Positions 56,825-64,000 of a DNA stretch of 64,000 bases are shown here, piece after piece. The notes beneath the pieces were generated by a model that made no database searches, was not told the origin of the DNA, and saw only the letters and a list, made by a program, of their open reading frames with translations. Source of the stretch: Poseidonocella sp. HB161398 (GTDB lineage Bacteria; Pseudomonadota; Alphaproteobacteria; Rhodobacterales; Rhodobacteraceae); contig NZ_VATA01000013.1 of the NCBI RefSeq assembly GCF_005870025.1, positions 62,001 to 126,000 of the forward strand. The letters are read 5' to 3'. Made by a program: the position numbers and the translations under genes. Position 1 is the stretch's first letter. Each line of letters opens with the position of its first letter.

Positions 56825-58357
56825 ATGCGCGATGCGACCGAGACCCAAGGCGCCGATAGCGACAGCGGTCTTCCCTCGGACCAGACCCTGTCCGAGCGTG
56901 CCTTCTTCAGCAACCCTTTCGACGATGACAAGCTGCGCGAGGAATGCGGCGTCTTCGGCGTGATCGGCACAGCCGACGCGGCGAGCTTCGTCGCCCTCGG
57001 CCTGCATGCGCTCCAGCATCGCGGCCAGGAAGCCGGCGGCATCGTCACCCACGCCCCCGGCGTCGGTTTCAATTCCGACCGCCGCTTCGGCTATATCCGC
57101 GACAACTTCACGTCGCAGGAAGTCATCAAGAACCTGCCCGGACCGCTGGCCATCGGCCATGTCCGCTATTCGACCGCAGGCTCCAAGGGCAACACGCAGA
57201 TCCGCGACGTCCAGCCCTTCTTCGGCGAATTCTCCATGGGCGGTGCGGCGATCGCCCATAACGGCAACATCACCAATGCCGAGGAGCTGCGCCGGGAACT
57301 GATCGAGCGCGGCTCGATCTTCCAGTCCTCCTCGGACAGCGAATGCATCATCCACCTGATGGCGCGCTCGCTGCAGAAGGACATCCCCGAGCGGATGAAG
57401 GACGCGCTGCGCCGCGTCGAGGGCGCCTTCTCGGTCGTCGCGATGACCCGCACCAAGCTGATCGGCGTGCGCGACCCGCTGGGCGTGCGCCCGCTGGTCC
57501 TGGGCAAGCTCGGCGAAGGCTGGGTGCTGAGTTCCGAGACCTGCGCGCTCGACATCATCGGCGCCGAGTTCATCCGCGAGATCGAGCCCGGCGAGATGGT
57601 CGTCATCTCCGAAAGCCAGGGCGTGCAGAGCTACTTCCCGTTCAACCGCCTGCCCGGCCGGTTCTGCATCTTCGAGCATGTCTACTTCTCGCGCCCCGAT
57701 TCGATCCTCGGCGGCCGCTCAGTCTACGAGACCCGGCGCCAGATCGGCGTCGAACTGGCGCGCGAGGCCCCGGTCGATGCCGACCTGGTCTGCCCCGTCC
57801 CCGATAGCGGCACCCCGGCCGCGGTGGGCTTTGCCGCGGAATCCGGCATCCCCTTCGCGCTCGGCATCACCCGCAACCAGTACATGGGCCGGACCTTCAT
57901 CGAGCCGACCGAGCAGATCCGCAACATGGGCGTCCGGCTGAAGCTGAACGTCAACCGCGCGCTGGTGCGCGGCAAGCGGATCATCCTGGTCGACGACTCG
58001 GTCGTGCGCGGCACCACCTCGCGCAAGATCAAGGAGATGATCCTCGATGCCGGCGCGGCAGAGGTGCATTTCCGCATCGCCTCCCCGCCCACGGCCTGGC
58101 CCTGCTTCTACGGCGTCGACACGCCCGACCGCGGCAAGCTCCTGGCGGCGCGGATGTCCGAGGACGAGATGTGCGACTATCTCGGCGTCGATTCGCTGAA
58201 ATTCATCTCGCTCGACGGGCTCTACCGCGCGGTCGGCGAGGCGGAGGGACGCGATCCCAAGGCGCCGCGCTACTGCGATGCCTGCTTCTCCGGCGAATAC
58301 CCGGTGAAACCGGTCGACATGATCAACCGCGGCTTCGAGCTGAAGGCCGCCGAGTGA
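56825..58357 (+). CDS. purF: amidophosphoribosyltransferase
   Basis: A 510-residue enzyme for the first committed step of purine synthesis: PRPP plus glutamine to phosphoribosylamine. An N-terminal extension of about 39 residues precedes EECGVFGVIG, whose Cys is the glutaminase nucleophile exposed after propeptide cleavage, so the leader is unusually long. Glutaminase features include GHVRYSTAGSKGNTQIRDVQP and HNGNITNAEELR. The phosphoribosyltransferase PRPP loop is RIILVDDSVVRGTTSRK near residue 385. Conserved cvpA-purF order supports the call. A terminator lies in the 55-base gap before the convergent Crp-type gene. Confidence 0.96.
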   Translation: MRDATETQGADSDSGLPSDQTLSERAFFSNPFDDDKLREECGVFGVIGTADAASFVALGLHALQHRGQEAGGIVTHAPGVGFNSDRRFGYIRDNFTSQEVIKNLPGPLAIGHVRYSTAGSKGNTQIRDVQPFFGEFSMGGAAIAHNGNITNAEELRRELIERGSIFQSSSDSECIIHLMARSLQKDIPERMKDALRRVEGAFSVVAMTRTKLIGVRDPLGVRPLVLGKLGEGWVLSSETCALDIIGAEFIREIEPGEMVVISESQGVQSYFPFNRLPGRFCIFEHVYFSRPDSILGGRSVYETRRQIGVELAREAPVDADLVCPVPDSGTPAAVGFAAESGIPFALGITRNQYMGRTFIEPTEQIRNMGVRLKLNVNRALVRGKRIILVDDSVVRGTTSRKIKEMILDAGAAEVHFRIASPPTAWPCFYGVDTPDRGKLLAARMSEDEMCDYLGVDSLKFISLDGLYRAVGEAEGRDPKAPRYCDACFSGEYPVKPVDMINRGFELKAAE

Positions 58358-58363
58358 TCCGGC

Positions 58364-58402
58364 GGGGGCCGGGACGCGGACGCGCCCGGCCTCCCCTCTT
58401 TC
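58364..58402. terminator. terminator between purF and the Crp/Fnr gene
   Basis: GGGGGCCGGG (58364-58373) pairs with CCCGGCC-T-CCCC (58385-58396) with one bulge, followed on the + strand by TCTTTCTT. It lies between convergent stops. Confidence 0.6.
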
Positions 58403-58412
58403 TTCCGCGGGC

Positions 58413-59090
58413 TCAGAGCCCGTCGGACAGCAGTTCGGGGTCCAGGATCTCGATCTTGCGGCGCGCCGAGCGGATCGCCCCGCGCTTGGCCAGGCGGCTC
58501 ATCGAGCGCGAGACCATCTCCCGGTTGGCCCCGATCGAGCCCGCGATCTCCAGATGCGTCGGCGCATCGGCAATCACCCCGCCCCCCGCCAGGCAGTCCG
58601 CCTCAAGCGCCAGCCGGATCAGGTAGGAGCAGAGCCGCTGCTCGATCGAATAGGTCGACAGCTCGTGCGCCTTCAGCGTCAGGCTGCGGATCCGCGCCAC
58701 CAGATCCCGCATCACCCGCGCGCGGATCTCCGGCACCTCGTCGAGCAGCGTCATGAAGGACGGCCCCGACAGCTGCAGCAGCCGCGACGGCGCCCGGGCG
58801 AAGATCGCCAGCGACCGCGCCCCGCCATCGATCGCCGACAATTCGCCGATCAGCGATCCGGTGCCGATCCGGGTATAGACGATCTCGCGCCCGTCCTCGG
58901 TCCAGTAGACCGCCAGCAGCGCGCCGCTGCACAGGAAATAGACGTCGCGGCTGTCATCCTCGCGGTCGAAGACCATCTGCCCGGGCTCGTAGCGCTTCTC
59001 GGACCAGCGCAGGTTCAGCGCCGCGAGGCGCTCCGGCGAGATGCCCTCGAAGAGCGGCAGCGCGGAGATGTCCGGCAGGGCGCAGTTCAT
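58413..59090 (-). CDS. Crp/Fnr family transcription regulator
   Basis: A 225-residue regulator. The cyclic-nucleotide-binding domain occupies residues 12-130. Its phosphate-binding cassette reads IGELSAIDGGARS, close to the cAMP-binding GEL...RS of true Crp. The winged HTH near residues 175-205 reads THLEIAGSIGANREMVSRSMSRL. There is no Fnr-type Cys cluster, so oxygen sensing by [4Fe-4S] is unlikely. It lies on the same strand as, and 126 bases downstream of, the three-gene unknown cluster. A Crp-like inverted repeat lies upstream of that cluster. Autoregulatory linkage is an inference. Confidence 0.9.
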   Translation of the reverse strand: MNCALPDISALPLFEGISPERLAALNLRWSEKRYEPGQMVFDREDDSRDVYFLCSGALLAVYWTEDGREIVYTRIGTGSLIGELSAIDGGARSLAIFARAPSRLLQLSGPSFMTLLDEVPEIRARVMRDLVARIRSLTLKAHELSTYSIEQRLCSYLIRLALEADCLAGGGVIADAPTHLEIAGSIGANREMVSRSMSRLAKRGAIRSARRKIEILDPELLSDGL

Positions 59091-59216
59091 GCGCGGCCCT
59101 GGCCGGGCCGGGCGGTGACAGGGCGCATGGCGTGATTCCCGAAAATGCTTTTCATCTTCGAGACCTACAGCGCAGTCTCCGCTACGGCAATTCCCTCTCC
59201 GGCAGATGCGGTCGCG

Positions 59217-60080
59217 TTATTGCACGCGCCGCAGGATGCGGCCGCTGCCGGTCGGATCGGCACGGCGCAGCTCGTGCAGCAGCGGGCAGCTCCAGGAGGT
59301 GATCCCGTCAGGCGACTTGTGCAGCGCCAGCGGCGTCTCGGAGTCCAGGTCGCGCCGCACCCAGTCGAGCTGGCGGAGCTGGCGGATCGCCCGCTCGAGG
59401 CCGCCGACGCCCAGCCGCTCGGCGCGTTCCAGCGCGCAGAGCAGCTCCACCGGTTCGGGATGCCAGGGCGACAGGCGCTGCATCCGCTCCTTGTCCTCTC
59501 CGGCCCAGTCGAGCGCGCGCCAGAGCATCAGCCGGATCGCCGGGATCTCGGGCATCGGCTGGCCCAGGAGCTCCAGCAGGACCAGCGCGTTGATATTGGC
59601 GATCAGGTCGACCGGGTTGTCGAGCAGGTCCGGCTCCAGCCAGGAGCCGAAGATGTCGTAGTCATGCCAGGGCTCGGCATCGGCCGGGATCTGGTCGAGC
59701 CGCACCGGCAGCATCGCCTTGCAGTAGACCGCCTGGAGGTCCTTCAGGCTGCGGCGGCCGTAGCGGTAGAGCGTCACCGCGATCAGCGCCGTGGCGTCCA
59801 GATCCGGCGACGGACGGTCGCGCATCCAGGCCGGGGCCGCGGTTTCGGGATGGCGGCCGAAATGCCCGGGCCGGTCGCTGCGCTCGCAGCGTTCGAGGAA
59901 ATCCAGCGCCGCGCCCAGGCCGGGGGCCAGGCGCAGCTCCTCGCGGTGCGGCCAGAGCGCCTCGAGGCAGAGCGCCGTCGCGGCGCCGTTGCTATAGGGG
60001 ATCAGGGCCGCGCCGCTGCGCGCCTCCGACAGGAAGCTTCCATCGGCATGCTGCTGGCCGAAAACAAGACCTTGGCTCAT
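59217..60080 (-). CDS. uncharacterised protein with terpene-cyclase-like alpha/alpha-toroid repeats
   Basis: A 287-residue soluble protein. It begins MSQGLVFGQQHADGSFLSEA, and QQ.DGSF followed by NGAATALCLEAL is reminiscent of the repeat in squalene cyclase and prenyltransferase beta-like toroids. Further helical repeats include LDATALIAVTLYRYGRRSL near residue 92 and LLDNPVDLIANINALVLLELLG near residue 152. Catalytic DxDD or zinc motifs were not found, so it may bind rather than cyclise a substrate. The start overlaps the stop of the preceding small gene as TAATG, showing translational coupling. Function unknown. Confidence 0.72.
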   Translation of the reverse strand: MSQGLVFGQQHADGSFLSEARSGAALIPYSNGAATALCLEALWPHREELRLAPGLGAALDFLERCERSDRPGHFGRHPETAAPAWMRDRPSPDLDATALIAVTLYRYGRRSLKDLQAVYCKAMLPVRLDQIPADAEPWHDYDIFGSWLEPDLLDNPVDLIANINALVLLELLGQPMPEIPAIRLMLWRALDWAGEDKERMQRLSPWHPEPVELLCALERAERLGVGGLERAIRQLRQLDWVRRDLDSETPLALHKSPDGITSWSCPLLHELRRADPTGSGRILRRVQ

Positions 60081-60385
60081 TACGGGGTCCTCCGGGACAC
60101 GGGCATATCAACGGGCAGCGGCAGGCCGGGCCAGGCCGCTTCCCAGGTTTCCGGCGCCATCTGCGGCTGCGGGCCGCAAGGCGCCGCGGCCGGCCTTGGC
60201 GCCAGCGGAAAGGGAATGACGCCCGCCGCTGGGGCGGGATCGCTCCGCTCCGGGTCCCGCCGGCGCGGCCATGACGGCGGGGGAGACCGCCATGACCTTC
60301 CGCCAGCCGGAAACGGCGCGGATCCATCCTGTCCGGAGGCAGCCGGACAGTCGGGATTCTGGGGGTCGCAGAGCAGCCAGGTCAT
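60080..60385 (-). CDS. small Pro-rich protein, unknown
   Basis: A 101-residue protein, roughly one quarter proline, starting MTWLLCDPQNPDCPAASGQ. Two Cys in CDPxNPDC near the N-terminus plus one in APCGPQPQ are the only distinctive residues, and no family was recognised. It lies 23 bases after the helical-protein gene and its stop overlaps the next start (TAATG). That overlap is the main reason to believe it is real, because composition alone could be a GC artefact. It might be a linker or partner peptide of its neighbours. Start at 60385 is the only ATG near the correct spacing. Confidence 0.55.
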   Translation of the reverse strand: MTWLLCDPQNPDCPAASGQDGSAPFPAGGRSWRSPPPSWPRRRDPERSDPAPAAGVIPFPLAPRPAAAPCGPQPQMAPETWEAAWPGLPLPVDMPVSRRTP

Positions 60386-60408
60386 ATCCACCGGATGTCC
60401 CTCCCTGC

Positions 60409-61473
60409 TCAGGCCGGCATCGCCGCGGCGACGCGCGGCGAGCGGAAACGGAGATGGCGCGGCACGGTCTGGCTGCTGCGCAGGCCGGGAAAGCGCTGGC
60501 AGCAGCGGGCGAGCGCGGCCAGGAGCCCCCATTCGGCGGCGTCCTGCCGCAGCGAGGCCAGGCCGGGCAGCTCCTCGACCGGAACGCCCGAGCGCAGCGT
60601 CTTCTCGGTGCCGCGGTGGCGCTCCGCCTCGCTGCGCCACATTTGGGCGAGATACGGAAAGCGGTCGCCCGGCCCCGAGACCTCGCGGTCGAACATATCC
60701 GTCAGCCGGACGACAGCCGTGCAGAGCGCCGCCGCCTGCGCCTCGGGGCTCATCCCCGCGCGCTGCGCCGCGATCTCCTGCAGCAGCCGCGCGGCGGCGG
60801 CGTCTTCCTGCGGCACCGGCGCGGGCTTCCCGCGGCCCGCGCCGAGATCGAGCACCATCGACAGGACCGGGACCTCCTTCCCGTCCGCATCGATGAGCCC
60901 GAAATCGAGGGAAACGGGCTCCAGCACATAGAGCTGGTCCGCGGCCAGAATGGCGTGGCGCGGCCGCTCATGCAGGGCCGCGAGCCGCTCGAGCAGCTGC
61001 GCCACCCGCGCGGCGAGCGCCGACATCGCCGCCTCCTCCGCCGCCAGCTCGCGCCAGGCCGCGCCGAGCGCCGCCTCGTATCCCTCCTGCGCCGCCCGCA
61101 GCCGCGCCAGATGCCCGGCAAGCCCCGCCGCGGCGCTGCCGAGTTCGGCCCCGCCCGCGCGCGCCCGCTCCCGCAGTTTCCGGATCGCAGCCGGATCGCA
61201 GGGCGCAGCGGCCGCGCGGTCCGCCGCCGCCGCCTGCTCCATCACCGGCCCGAGCAGCGCCGCCTGGATGGCGGGGCGCGCCTCCTCCCAGTGGCGCGCC
61301 TCCGCCGCCAGGGCCAGGAGCTGCGCCTGCAGGGGGGCCAGCCAGGCCGGTTCAGGCGCGAAGGAATGCAGCCGGAGCCGCGCCATCGCCGAGGCGAAGC
61401 TGCTCGCAGCCAGAAGCTGGGAATAGGCACCTGCCAGAGACAAGGCGGCCTGACGGGGGCCTGGACTGAACAT
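60409..61473 (-). CDS. uncharacterised helical protein, first gene of unknown operon
   Basis: A 354-residue protein. Residues 1-175 are Ala/Leu/Arg-rich and predicted to be long helices or coiled coil (for example AAWRELAAEEAAMSALAARV near residue 145). A short beta-rich patch follows near 185-220 (QLYVLEPVSLDFGLID, then VLSMVLDLG), then helices again to the end. Cys residues occur in AALCTAVV and ARCCQRF. No signal peptide, nucleotide-binding or catalytic motif was seen. The start at 61473 follows GGAGGGAG. A perfect 7-base-arm hairpin sits directly before that site and a Crp-like inverted repeat about 70 bases upstream. Function unknown. Confidence 0.7.
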   Translation of the reverse strand: MFSPGPRQAALSLAGAYSQLLAASSFASAMARLRLHSFAPEPAWLAPLQAQLLALAAEARHWEEARPAIQAALLGPVMEQAAAADRAAAAPCDPAAIRKLRERARAGGAELGSAAAGLAGHLARLRAAQEGYEAALGAAWRELAAEEAAMSALAARVAQLLERLAALHERPRHAILAADQLYVLEPVSLDFGLIDADGKEVPVLSMVLDLGAGRGKPAPVPQEDAAAARLLQEIAAQRAGMSPEAQAAALCTAVVRLTDMFDREVSGPGDRFPYLAQMWRSEAERHRGTEKTLRSGVPVEELPGLASLRQDAAEWGLLAALARCCQRFPGLRSSQTVPRHLRFRSPRVAAAMPA

Positions 61474-61492
61474 GCGGCGGTTTCTCCCTCCA

Positions 61493-61511
61493 ATCCTGCG
61501 GGGGGCAGGAT
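61493..61511 (-). promoter_or_regulatory. 5'-leader hairpin before the unknown operon
   Basis: ATCCTGC (61493-61499) pairs with GCAGGAT (61505-61511) around a five-base G/C loop, directly upstream of the ribosome-binding site (61484-61491). It might affect ribosome access. Confidence 0.5.
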
Positions 61512-61543
61512 GAGGAGACCCTAGCGGCGGCCGCCGGGGGGTT

Positions 61544-61561
61544 CTGTGCCATTTGACACAG
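61544..61561. promoter_or_regulatory. Crp/Fnr-like inverted repeat upstream of the unknown operon
   Basis: CTGTG (61544-61548) and CACAG (61557-61561) enclose eight bases, giving the core TGTG-N8-CACA that matches the Crp dimer site except at the innermost A/T. It also satisfies TGT-N10-ACA (NifA type). It lies 71 bases upstream of the start at 61473. A Crp-like regulator is encoded at the end of the cluster. Confidence 0.5.
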
Positions 61562-61675
61562 TCCGCGGACCAGCCTGCGGCCGGTGCGGAAAAAGCCGGA
61601 TCATGTGCGGGGGGACGCGCCGGGAAAGCCGCGGCGCAGAGCGGCACGCCCGGACGCTGGAGAGTCCGGGGCCGC

Positions 61676-61707
61676 GGAAAGGGCGGGCGCGGCTGCCTCC
61701 GCGCCCG
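61676..61707 (-). terminator. terminator after the HvrA-type gene
   Basis: On the - strand CGGGCGCGG pairs perfectly with CCGCGCCCG around six bases (61684-61707), followed by CCCTTTCC. It lies 11 bases after the stop at 61718 and would separate hvrA from the unknown operon downstream. Confidence 0.6.
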
Positions 61708-61717
61708 CTATGCGATC

Positions 61718-62032
61718 TCAGATCGCGAAGTCTTCGAGCTCGGCACCGCCTTCAAGCGCCTCGATCAGCCATTTCGGCTTGCGGCCGCGGCCGGTCCAGG
61801 TGTGCTTGGGGTTTTCCGGGTGCTGGAATTTCGGCAGCTGGCCCGTCGGCGATGCCGTGGAGGAAGCCATCTTGACCATCTCCTCGAGCGAAACGCCGTG
61901 CCGCTTCGCGATCTCCTTCATTTCCGCAAGAGCCGCAACTTTCTGCTCTTTTTCCAATTCGACCATACGCTTGTCGATCTGGACTTTGAGCTCTTCGAGC
62001 TCGTCGCGGTTCAGCGTGGAGATATCAACCAT
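61718..62032 (-). CDS. hvrA: H-NS-family regulator of the HvrA type
   Basis: A 104-residue nucleoid-associated protein. The N-terminal half is a coiled coil (LNRDELEELKVQIDKRMVEL) for oligomerisation. The C-terminal DNA-binding motif reads HTWTGRGRKPKWLIEAL near residue 80, matching the TWxGxGRxPxW core of the H-NS/HvrA family. In Rhodobacter capsulatus HvrA is a trans-activator of photosynthesis and represses nitrogen fixation genes, so it joins RegA in redox/light control. ATG at 62032 is preferred over an upstream in-frame codon at 62113. Genomes often hold several paralogues, so hvrA is a family name here. Confidence 0.9.
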   Translation of the reverse strand: MVDISTLNRDELEELKVQIDKRMVELEKEQKVAALAEMKEIAKRHGVSLEEMVKMASSTASPTGQLPKFQHPENPKHTWTGRGRKPKWLIEALEGGAELEDFAI

Positions 62033-62538
62033 TTCGCAGTCTGCCCTGTTCTTGGATAATTCAGAGAAATCTCCCGTGGATGGCCAGGAGGCCAGCCAGG
62101 AATATTGATGCAATTTCCGTGCTAGAAAGAAACACGAAGAAGCGCAAGGACATTTAAATCCACTCGGCGAAAAACGGCAACAGTTGTTTCAAAATACCTG
62201 GGTTTTTACGAATATCTCTGCAAAACGTGAGCAATGCTGCAACTGCAAAACAGCTTTGGGAAACACAACCGAAAGGGTGCAGCTCGCGCCAATCGCGCAC
62301 GCTCCGGCCGAACCCCTAACCGGAGGTAAAATTCTCGCGGGAACGGGAGCTTGCCTGCCGCTGGGCAGTCCGGGGAACGGCCCCTGCAGCTTCCTGCAGA
62401 AGGCGGCATTTCCATACCTTGCGCTGCCCGGTGCACAGAAAGGCGAAACTGATCGCGGAACAATTCCGCCGCCGCCATGTTGACTGGCCGTGACGCGGTT
62501 GATGCCGCGAAAGCCGAGACCAGAATTGGAGACCAGAA
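62033..62538. other. 506-base AT-richer divergent intergenic region
   Basis: It separates divergent hvrA and the triple-repeat protein. The first half, about 62110-62280, is clearly richer in A/T than the surroundings, with A-tracts and T-tracts, as expected for DNA bound by H-NS-type proteins. No supported gene was seen; the open + frame at 62184-62483 has no motif. An inverted repeat lies at 62455-62469. Confidence 0.5.
62455..62469. promoter_or_regulatory. inverted repeat upstream of the triple-repeat protein
   Basis: GCGGAA (62455-62460) and TTCCGC (62464-62469) are exact mirror images around CAA, 70 bases before the start at 62539. It is an operator candidate; the regulator is unknown. 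Confidence 0.4.
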
Positions 62539-63228
62539 ATGAAAAAGCTGCTGCTTGCCACGACCGTCATCATGTCCATGTCCGGCGCTGCCTTCGCCCA
62601 AACGGCCTCGAGCATGGACCGGAGCCAGCTTGAAACCATCGCCGAAGATGCTTTCACCGAGAATCAGATTTCCTACGATGTCGACATGCTGTCGGAAGAT
62701 CAGCTTGCCCAGATCCGCGATGCTGTCGAGGAAAAGGACGGCGGCGACCTGCGCAGCGAGCTCTATGTCATCATCGGTCCGGAATATGAACCGAATTACG
62801 ATCCGGCCGTCGACAATGCTCTGGCGGGCACTGGCGAACCGTCCCAGCTGCAGGCCCTTGCCGAAGATACGCTGCGCCAGTCGGGAATTGCATATGACGT
62901 CACCAAGCTTGACGCCAGCCAGCTCGCGGCAATCAAGAATGTCGCCGAAGAAGGCGCCGCCGGGAACGCCGACAGCGAACTGTGGTCGATCATCGGCTTT
63001 GAAAACCGGCCCGACATTCCCGACCCGATCGGCGATTCCGTGACCCTGACCCAAGCGGAGCGCGGCCAGCTGGAAATCCTGGCCTATGACATGCTTTCCG
63101 CGAATGGCGTGCCCTATGACGTCGACAAGATCTCGAATTCGCAGCTCGTCGAGATCAAGACCCTGTCCGAGGAGGACAGCGCCTCGGCGGACGTCAAGCT
63201 GAAGTCGATCCTCGGCGTCGAAAGCTGA
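62539..63228 (+). CDS. exported protein made of three internal repeats
   Basis: A 229-residue protein with a signal peptide (MKKLLLATTVIMSMSGAAFA) ending AFAQ. The mature part is three repeats of about 55-60 residues, beginning near residues 29, 102 and 174. Each runs QLExxAED....I.YDVD.LS..QLA.IK, then an acidic stretch, then SELxxIIGxE. Cores seen are SYDVDMLSEDQLAQI, AYDVTKLDASQLAAI and PYDVDKISNSQLVEI. It is acidic, lacks Cys and has somewhat lower GC than neighbours. No family recognised. A periplasmic binding or scaffold role is only a guess. A terminator follows at 63271. Confidence 0.85.
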   Translation: MKKLLLATTVIMSMSGAAFAQTASSMDRSQLETIAEDAFTENQISYDVDMLSEDQLAQIRDAVEEKDGGDLRSELYVIIGPEYEPNYDPAVDNALAGTGEPSQLQALAEDTLRQSGIAYDVTKLDASQLAAIKNVAEEGAAGNADSELWSIIGFENRPDIPDPIGDSVTLTQAERGQLEILAYDMLSANGVPYDVDKISNSQLVEIKTLSEEDSASADVKLKSILGVES

Positions 63229-63270
63229 TCCGACAGGGAGAAGCGCGGAGGGCCCCGCCTCCGCCGCAGA

Positions 63271-63296
63271 GGGCCGGACCTTGTTCCGGCCCTTTC
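63271..63296. terminator. terminator between the repeat protein and the glycosyltransferase
   Basis: GGGCCGGA (63271-63278) pairs perfectly with TCCGGCCC (63285-63292) around six bases, followed by TTT. It lies between convergent genes. Confidence 0.7.
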
Positions 63297-63313
63297 GCAT
63301 GGGCGCTGCCGCC

Positions 63314-64000
63314 TCAGGAGGCCATGTCGGTCGCGAGTTCCGCCAGCTCCTGCGCCCGGGCGGGCCAGATCCAGCGCCGGTCATAGGCGGCCAGCACCCG
63401 GCGGCGCGCCATCTCGCCCTTGCGCCGCGCCATGTCCGGATCGTCGAGCAGCCGCGCCACCGCCGCGGCCACGGCTGCGGCATCGCGCAGGGGCACGATC
63501 TCGGCCATGCTGCCATCGGTCACGACCTCGCGCACCGGCGCCGTGTCGGAGACCACCATCGGACAGCCCGCCGCCATCGATTCGATCATCGACCAGCTGA
63601 GCACGAAAGGCACAGTCAGGTAGACATGCGCCTGCGACGCCTGCAGCAGCTCGCGGTATCGGCTATAGGGCAGGAGCCCGACGAAATGCACGCGGTCCAG
63701 ATCGAGATCGAGCTCCTCGAGCATCCGCGCCTTCCAGCTTTCGCCCTCGGGCAGCTTCTCGCCATAGGCGACGCGGTCCTGTCCGGCGATCACTGCATGC
63801 ATCTTCGGCCGCGTCTTCTGCAGCGCCGCCACCGCGCGCATGAATTCCGGAAAGCCGCGATGCGGCTCCATCCCGCGGGTGGCATAGGTGACCAGCTCGG
63901 CATCCTCGGGCACGCCCTCGATCCAGGCCTTCGCCGGCGCGAAGATCTCGCAGTCGACGCCGTCATGGCGGACCGTCATCCGGTCGCGATAGGCCTGCGG
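63314..64000 (-). CDS. glycosyltransferase, GT4-like, C-terminal part (5' end outside window)
   Basis: At least 228 residues of a GT-B glycosyltransferase; the frame remains open to the window edge, so the N-terminal domain is missing. The donor-binding half shows YATRGMEPHRGFPEFMRAVA near its start, HAVIAGQDRVAYGE, then HFVGLLPYSRYRELLQASQAHVYLTVPFV with the E-x7-E region as SWSMIESMAAGCPMVVSDTAPVREVV (given here only by its key parts SMIE and REVV). Such enzymes build cell-surface or capsular glycans. The acceptor cannot be inferred. It converges on the triple-repeat protein gene with a terminator between. Confidence 0.88.
   Translation of the reverse strand, partial: PQAYRDRMTVRHDGVDCEIFAPAKAWIEGVPEDAELVTYATRGMEPHRGFPEFMRAVAALQKTRPKMHAVIAGQDRVAYGEKLPEGESWKARMLEELDLDLDRVHFVGLLPYSRYRELLQASQAHVYLTVPFVLSWSMIESMAAGCPMVVSDTAPVREVVTDGSMAEIVPLRDAAAVAAAVARLLDDPDMARRKGEMARRRVLAAYDRRWIWPARAQELAELATDMAS

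Noticed and set aside
61544-61561. NifA upstream activator (TGT-N10-ACA)
   Set aside because: The pattern fits, but no sigma-54 promoter (GG-N10-GC) lies downstream and no nif genes are present; the Crp-like reading suits the neighbouring regulator better.
62184-62483. Small + strand gene in the AT-rich spacer
   Set aside because: About 99 codons without motif or ribosome-binding site, running into the promoter region of the repeat protein.

Overview
The window is about 64 kb of high-GC chromosome, roughly two-thirds G+C by eye, almost fully coding. It is most consistent with an alphaproteobacterium of the Rhodobacterales (Rhodobacter/Rhodovulum/Paracoccus-like). The evidence is a red-type (form IC) RuBisCO operon with cbbX, the RegB-SenC-RegA redox regulators, an HvrA/H-NS-type protein, AddAB in place of RecBCD, alphaproteobacterial MmcB, and a tRNA-His with A at the discriminator position. 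Genus cannot be fixed from this sequence alone.

Layout. 1-11.6 kb: a carbon-fixation operon on the + strand, cbbP(partial)-T-G-K-A-L-S-X-E-redoxin-Z-Y, with strong intercistronic hairpins around cbbS. 11.6-21.4 kb: an apparently empty 0.87-kb stretch, then short housekeeping genes (lipoprotein, DUF4177, BolA, J-domain protein), a secreted sulfatase, rpoH, rluD, a DUF2268 metalloprotease, tRNA-His, a GNAT enzyme and mmcB. 21.6-27.3 kb: lytic transglycosylase, a kinase-less PAS protein, and divergent regB / senC-regA. 27.3-31.8 kb: a purine-catabolism module with an NCS2 permease divergent from HIU hydrolase, FAD urate hydroxylase (HpxO) and membrane urate oxidase (PuuD), so two unrelated urate oxidases lie side by side. 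31.9-42.5 kb: riboflavin genes ribB-ribH with nusB, then tsaE, an AmgK/MurU pair, and addB-addA. 42.6-51.1 kb: trxA, hslV, hslU, a penicillin-binding carboxypeptidase, then tightly overlapping tmk-holB-tatD-MBL hydrolase-AEC transporter. 51.4-58.4 kb: a secreted low-complexity repeat protein, mlaE-mlaF-pqiA-like lipid transport genes, radA, cvpA and purF. 58.4-62.0 kb: on the - strand, three uncharacterised genes between an HvrA-type regulator and a Crp/Fnr regulator. 62.5-64 kb: a secreted protein built of three internal repeats, and the 3' part of a glycosyltransferase.

Functionally, RegB/RegA are known in relatives to tune cbb expression to redox state, and HvrA-type proteins belong to the same regulatory world, so the window joins CO2 fixation with its likely control. 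The best candidate for an undescribed system is the 59.2-61.5 kb three-gene unit. It encodes a helical protein, a Pro-rich small protein and an alpha/alpha-toroid-like protein. A TGTG-N8-CACA inverted repeat lies upstream of it and a Crp-like regulator lies just downstream.
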